DNA of 64,000 nt from Liolophura sinensis (lineage: Eukaryota > Mollusca > Polyplacophora > Chitonida > Chitonidae), in assembly GCF_032854445.1 (NCBI RefSeq), contig NC_088301.1, forward strand, positions 29,682,402 through 29,746,401. Direction: 5' to 3'. The translations under genes were made by a program, and so were the position numbers. A model generated the notes under the pieces. It was not told the origin of the DNA. It made no database searches and saw only the letters and a list, made by a program, of their open reading frames with translations. Below are positions 62,132 through 64,000 of the stretch, piece after piece. Position 1 is the stretch's first letter. Every line of letters starts with the position of its first letter.

Positions 62132-62200
62132 ACACTAATAAAGATAGCCCAAAACAGTAATAAAGATAGCCCAAAACAGTAATAAAGATAGCCCAAAACA
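62132..62200. repeat. 22-bp tandem repeat, three units
   Basis: Unit taataaagatagcccaaaac with two further bases, near-perfect. Confidence 0.9.
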
Positions 62201-62935
62201 TCATAAATCTCGTTGAGCATTGCGTATGGCCTTCAACATAACTTCACTTGTCTCCATGCAGCAGGACGATCCCAATGCCATCGTATTCATGATGCTGTTA
62301 ATATGGCACGGTTTGCTAAAATCCCTATAGATGAAGGACCACCAAGTCTGTGCTGTGACACAGAACTGACCAATTGCCTGCTCCATCAACGGGAATAACT
62401 TAAATGGGCGAGTCTGAACTCAGCAAAGCGGAGTTTTTAACTCCGTTGTCGTACGGTAAAGGAGTCTTGGCAATATAAGCCCCATACTGACTGGCAATCA
62501 CTTATCTACATTAGTTCATATTAAGAATATATTATATACCCATTTACGACGCTTACTTTTGCTATCTCTATAAACAGACGCCAAGTGTGGTGAATACTGA
62601 TGAGGAGATGAACGGATCGATCTCTTTTCCAATGCTTTACCCACTAATCTAAGAAAAGCCGCATAAATGACTATGACATGTACGTAGCACATATCCTTTC
62701 GATATAAAAAATGACAGACAGATAGATAGTTTATTTGACGCGAACAAAACTTTCTCCTTGTCACGCACCTAAAATACAACTGATGCTTTCATGACGGATT
62801 ACAAATAATCAATGAAGTGAAAACGATTTCTTAATTCAATGATATATAAAATGACAGGCCCAAGGGAGCGGCCATTTCACGGTGTGAAAATGTTCTGTCG
62901 CTAGCGGACATTTCCTTTTGCAACGAATTCAGCTG

Positions 62936-63206
62936 TGGGGGCCTCAGTGGCTTAAGGGATTAGCCTGTCAGCGCGAAGCAATGACTCGGCAGCCGCTCAC
63001 CAATGCGGTTGCCGAGAGTTCAAGTCCAGCTCATGTTGGCGTTCTCTCCGGTCGTAAATGGGAAGGTCTGTCACCAATCTGGGTATTGTCGTAGATTTCC
63101 CCCGGGCTCTGCCCGGTTTCCTCCCACTATAAGGCTGGCGGTCGTAGTATCAATGAAATATTCTTGAGTTCGCCGATGAAATAAATAAACAAATAAACAA
63201 ATAAAT
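62936..63206 (+). mobile_element. SINE-A, full-length copy with tRNA-like head
   Basis: Starts gggggcctcagtggcttaag (A-box-like), with gagttcaagtcc about 70 bp on (B-box-like). It then runs through the standard body (gggaaggtctgtcaccaatc, gtttcctcccactataaggc) and ends in an aataaataaac tail. This copy defines the family's 5' end and shows that truncated copies have lost the head. Confidence 0.88.
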
Positions 63207-64000
63207 TCTACCGTGAATAAGCCCGTAAACTCAAAACAAATCTTGTTGAACATCACACTTAATACACCAATAACGGTGTCGTGGATTTACTGTGGTGCAT
63301 AGATAAACAATGCATACATCCAGAAAAACAAGTGAAACAAGTAAATTTTACCAGAATTTTATCACGTAGAGGACAGATGTCTACAGTAGATGTCTGAAAT
63401 AAAATTTAAACCGGTTATGAACTGCCGAATAAACTACATCGTTTAAATATATATCCTGGTATAGGTAAAATGTAGAAGTTTCTAAAGTGGAGAACAGGTA
63501 TAAGCAAAAAAAAAAAAAAGAAAACATCAAATTTCAACATAATTATATTCCAACTTCAAGTCTGAACAGTCGCTTTCGTCAGGAGTGACCTGGTATATAT
63601 AAAGCTAATTCTATAACATTCATAAGAATGGTGACATATCTCCACTTTATCACAGATCTATAAAAATCTGAAAATGAGAAGTACAGTGCATTCTTCGAAG
63701 GCTGAGCAGGTGCGCTATGTATCGCTGAACCAAACAGCACAGCTGTTTATTTATTTTTTTATTTGAATGGTTTCAACAAATAAGATGAATCTGAAAACCG
63801 GTGCAGTCAACAATTCAGTAAGATTTGATACCACTTGCATTCCATCTCTGAAGTGCTCTGACCAATTTGCACACAATTACATCACAATCTAGTCATGCTT
63901 GGATATATGTAATATGCATACCACACAATATTTCAGACCATGCAGAATGCATACAGCTCAAGCTTAGTAGAGCTAATAGTCGCCGCTTTACACCTTTTAC
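63207..64000. other. Unassigned DNA at window end
   Basis: An A run at about 63510-63521 and a T-rich tract near 63750. Nothing else was recognised. Confidence 0.35.

Noticed and set aside
62936-63015. Possible tRNA gene (A-box and B-box)
   Set aside because: It is the head of a SINE-A copy, followed directly by the SINE body and tail, and lacks a proper tRNA fold and 3' end by eye.

Overview
The window is animal genomic DNA: AT-rich, with long introns, GT-AG splicing, many short interspersed elements and minisatellites, and no operon structure. The gene set (an ERK7/8-type MAP kinase, a tetraspanin, an EGF-repeat protein) and the tRNA-derived SINEs with a gttttacgcc/caagaatatttcac 3' part suggest a lophotrochozoan, most likely a mollusc or brachiopod. 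That placement is inference; no species call is possible by eye.

Layout. 0.97-2.66 kb, minus strand: the 3' end of an EGF-repeat (MEGF/SREC-like) gene; two exons are phase-matched and have good splice sites, and a third is a possible terminal exon. 4.08-4.94 kb, minus: a decayed Penelope-like retroelement relic ending in a GIY-YIG domain. 9.61-10.22 kb, minus: a GNAT acetyltransferase exon broken by a 64-bp tandem duplication. 14.99-32.48 kb, plus: a complete 13-exon MAPK15 (ERK7/8) orthologue of about 539 residues, with the glycine loop, catalytic lysine, HRD, DFG, TEY and a YEMI LC3-interacting-type motif at the expected places. Exon 1 lacks one base in an A run. 37.22-37.53 kb, minus: a cysteine-rich putative terminal exon of unknown family. 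49.03-57.05 kb, minus: a tetraspanin gene with eight located exons, one of which lacks a base; the start-codon exon was not found. The rest is repeats and DNA in which nothing was recognised.

Repeats. The most interesting is a composite retroposon of about 0.8-1.15 kb: a tRNA-derived SINE head, a body of about 400 bp and an 18-bp minisatellite tail. It occurs twice in opposite orientation on either side of MAPK15 exon 1, with about 22 and 3 tail units; the first copy has a 15-bp target-site duplication. A head-only copy at 40.9 kb has its own target-site duplication. A second SINE family has about ten copies, two with clear target-site duplications. There are three inverted-repeat (MITE-like) elements and minisatellites of 18, 22, 29, 54 and about 75 bp.

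The genes do not form one pathway. MAPK15 acts in autophagy and cilia, the tetraspanin organises membrane proteins, and the EGF protein is extracellular. Two genes each need exactly one added base, so sequence accuracy should be checked before calling them broken.
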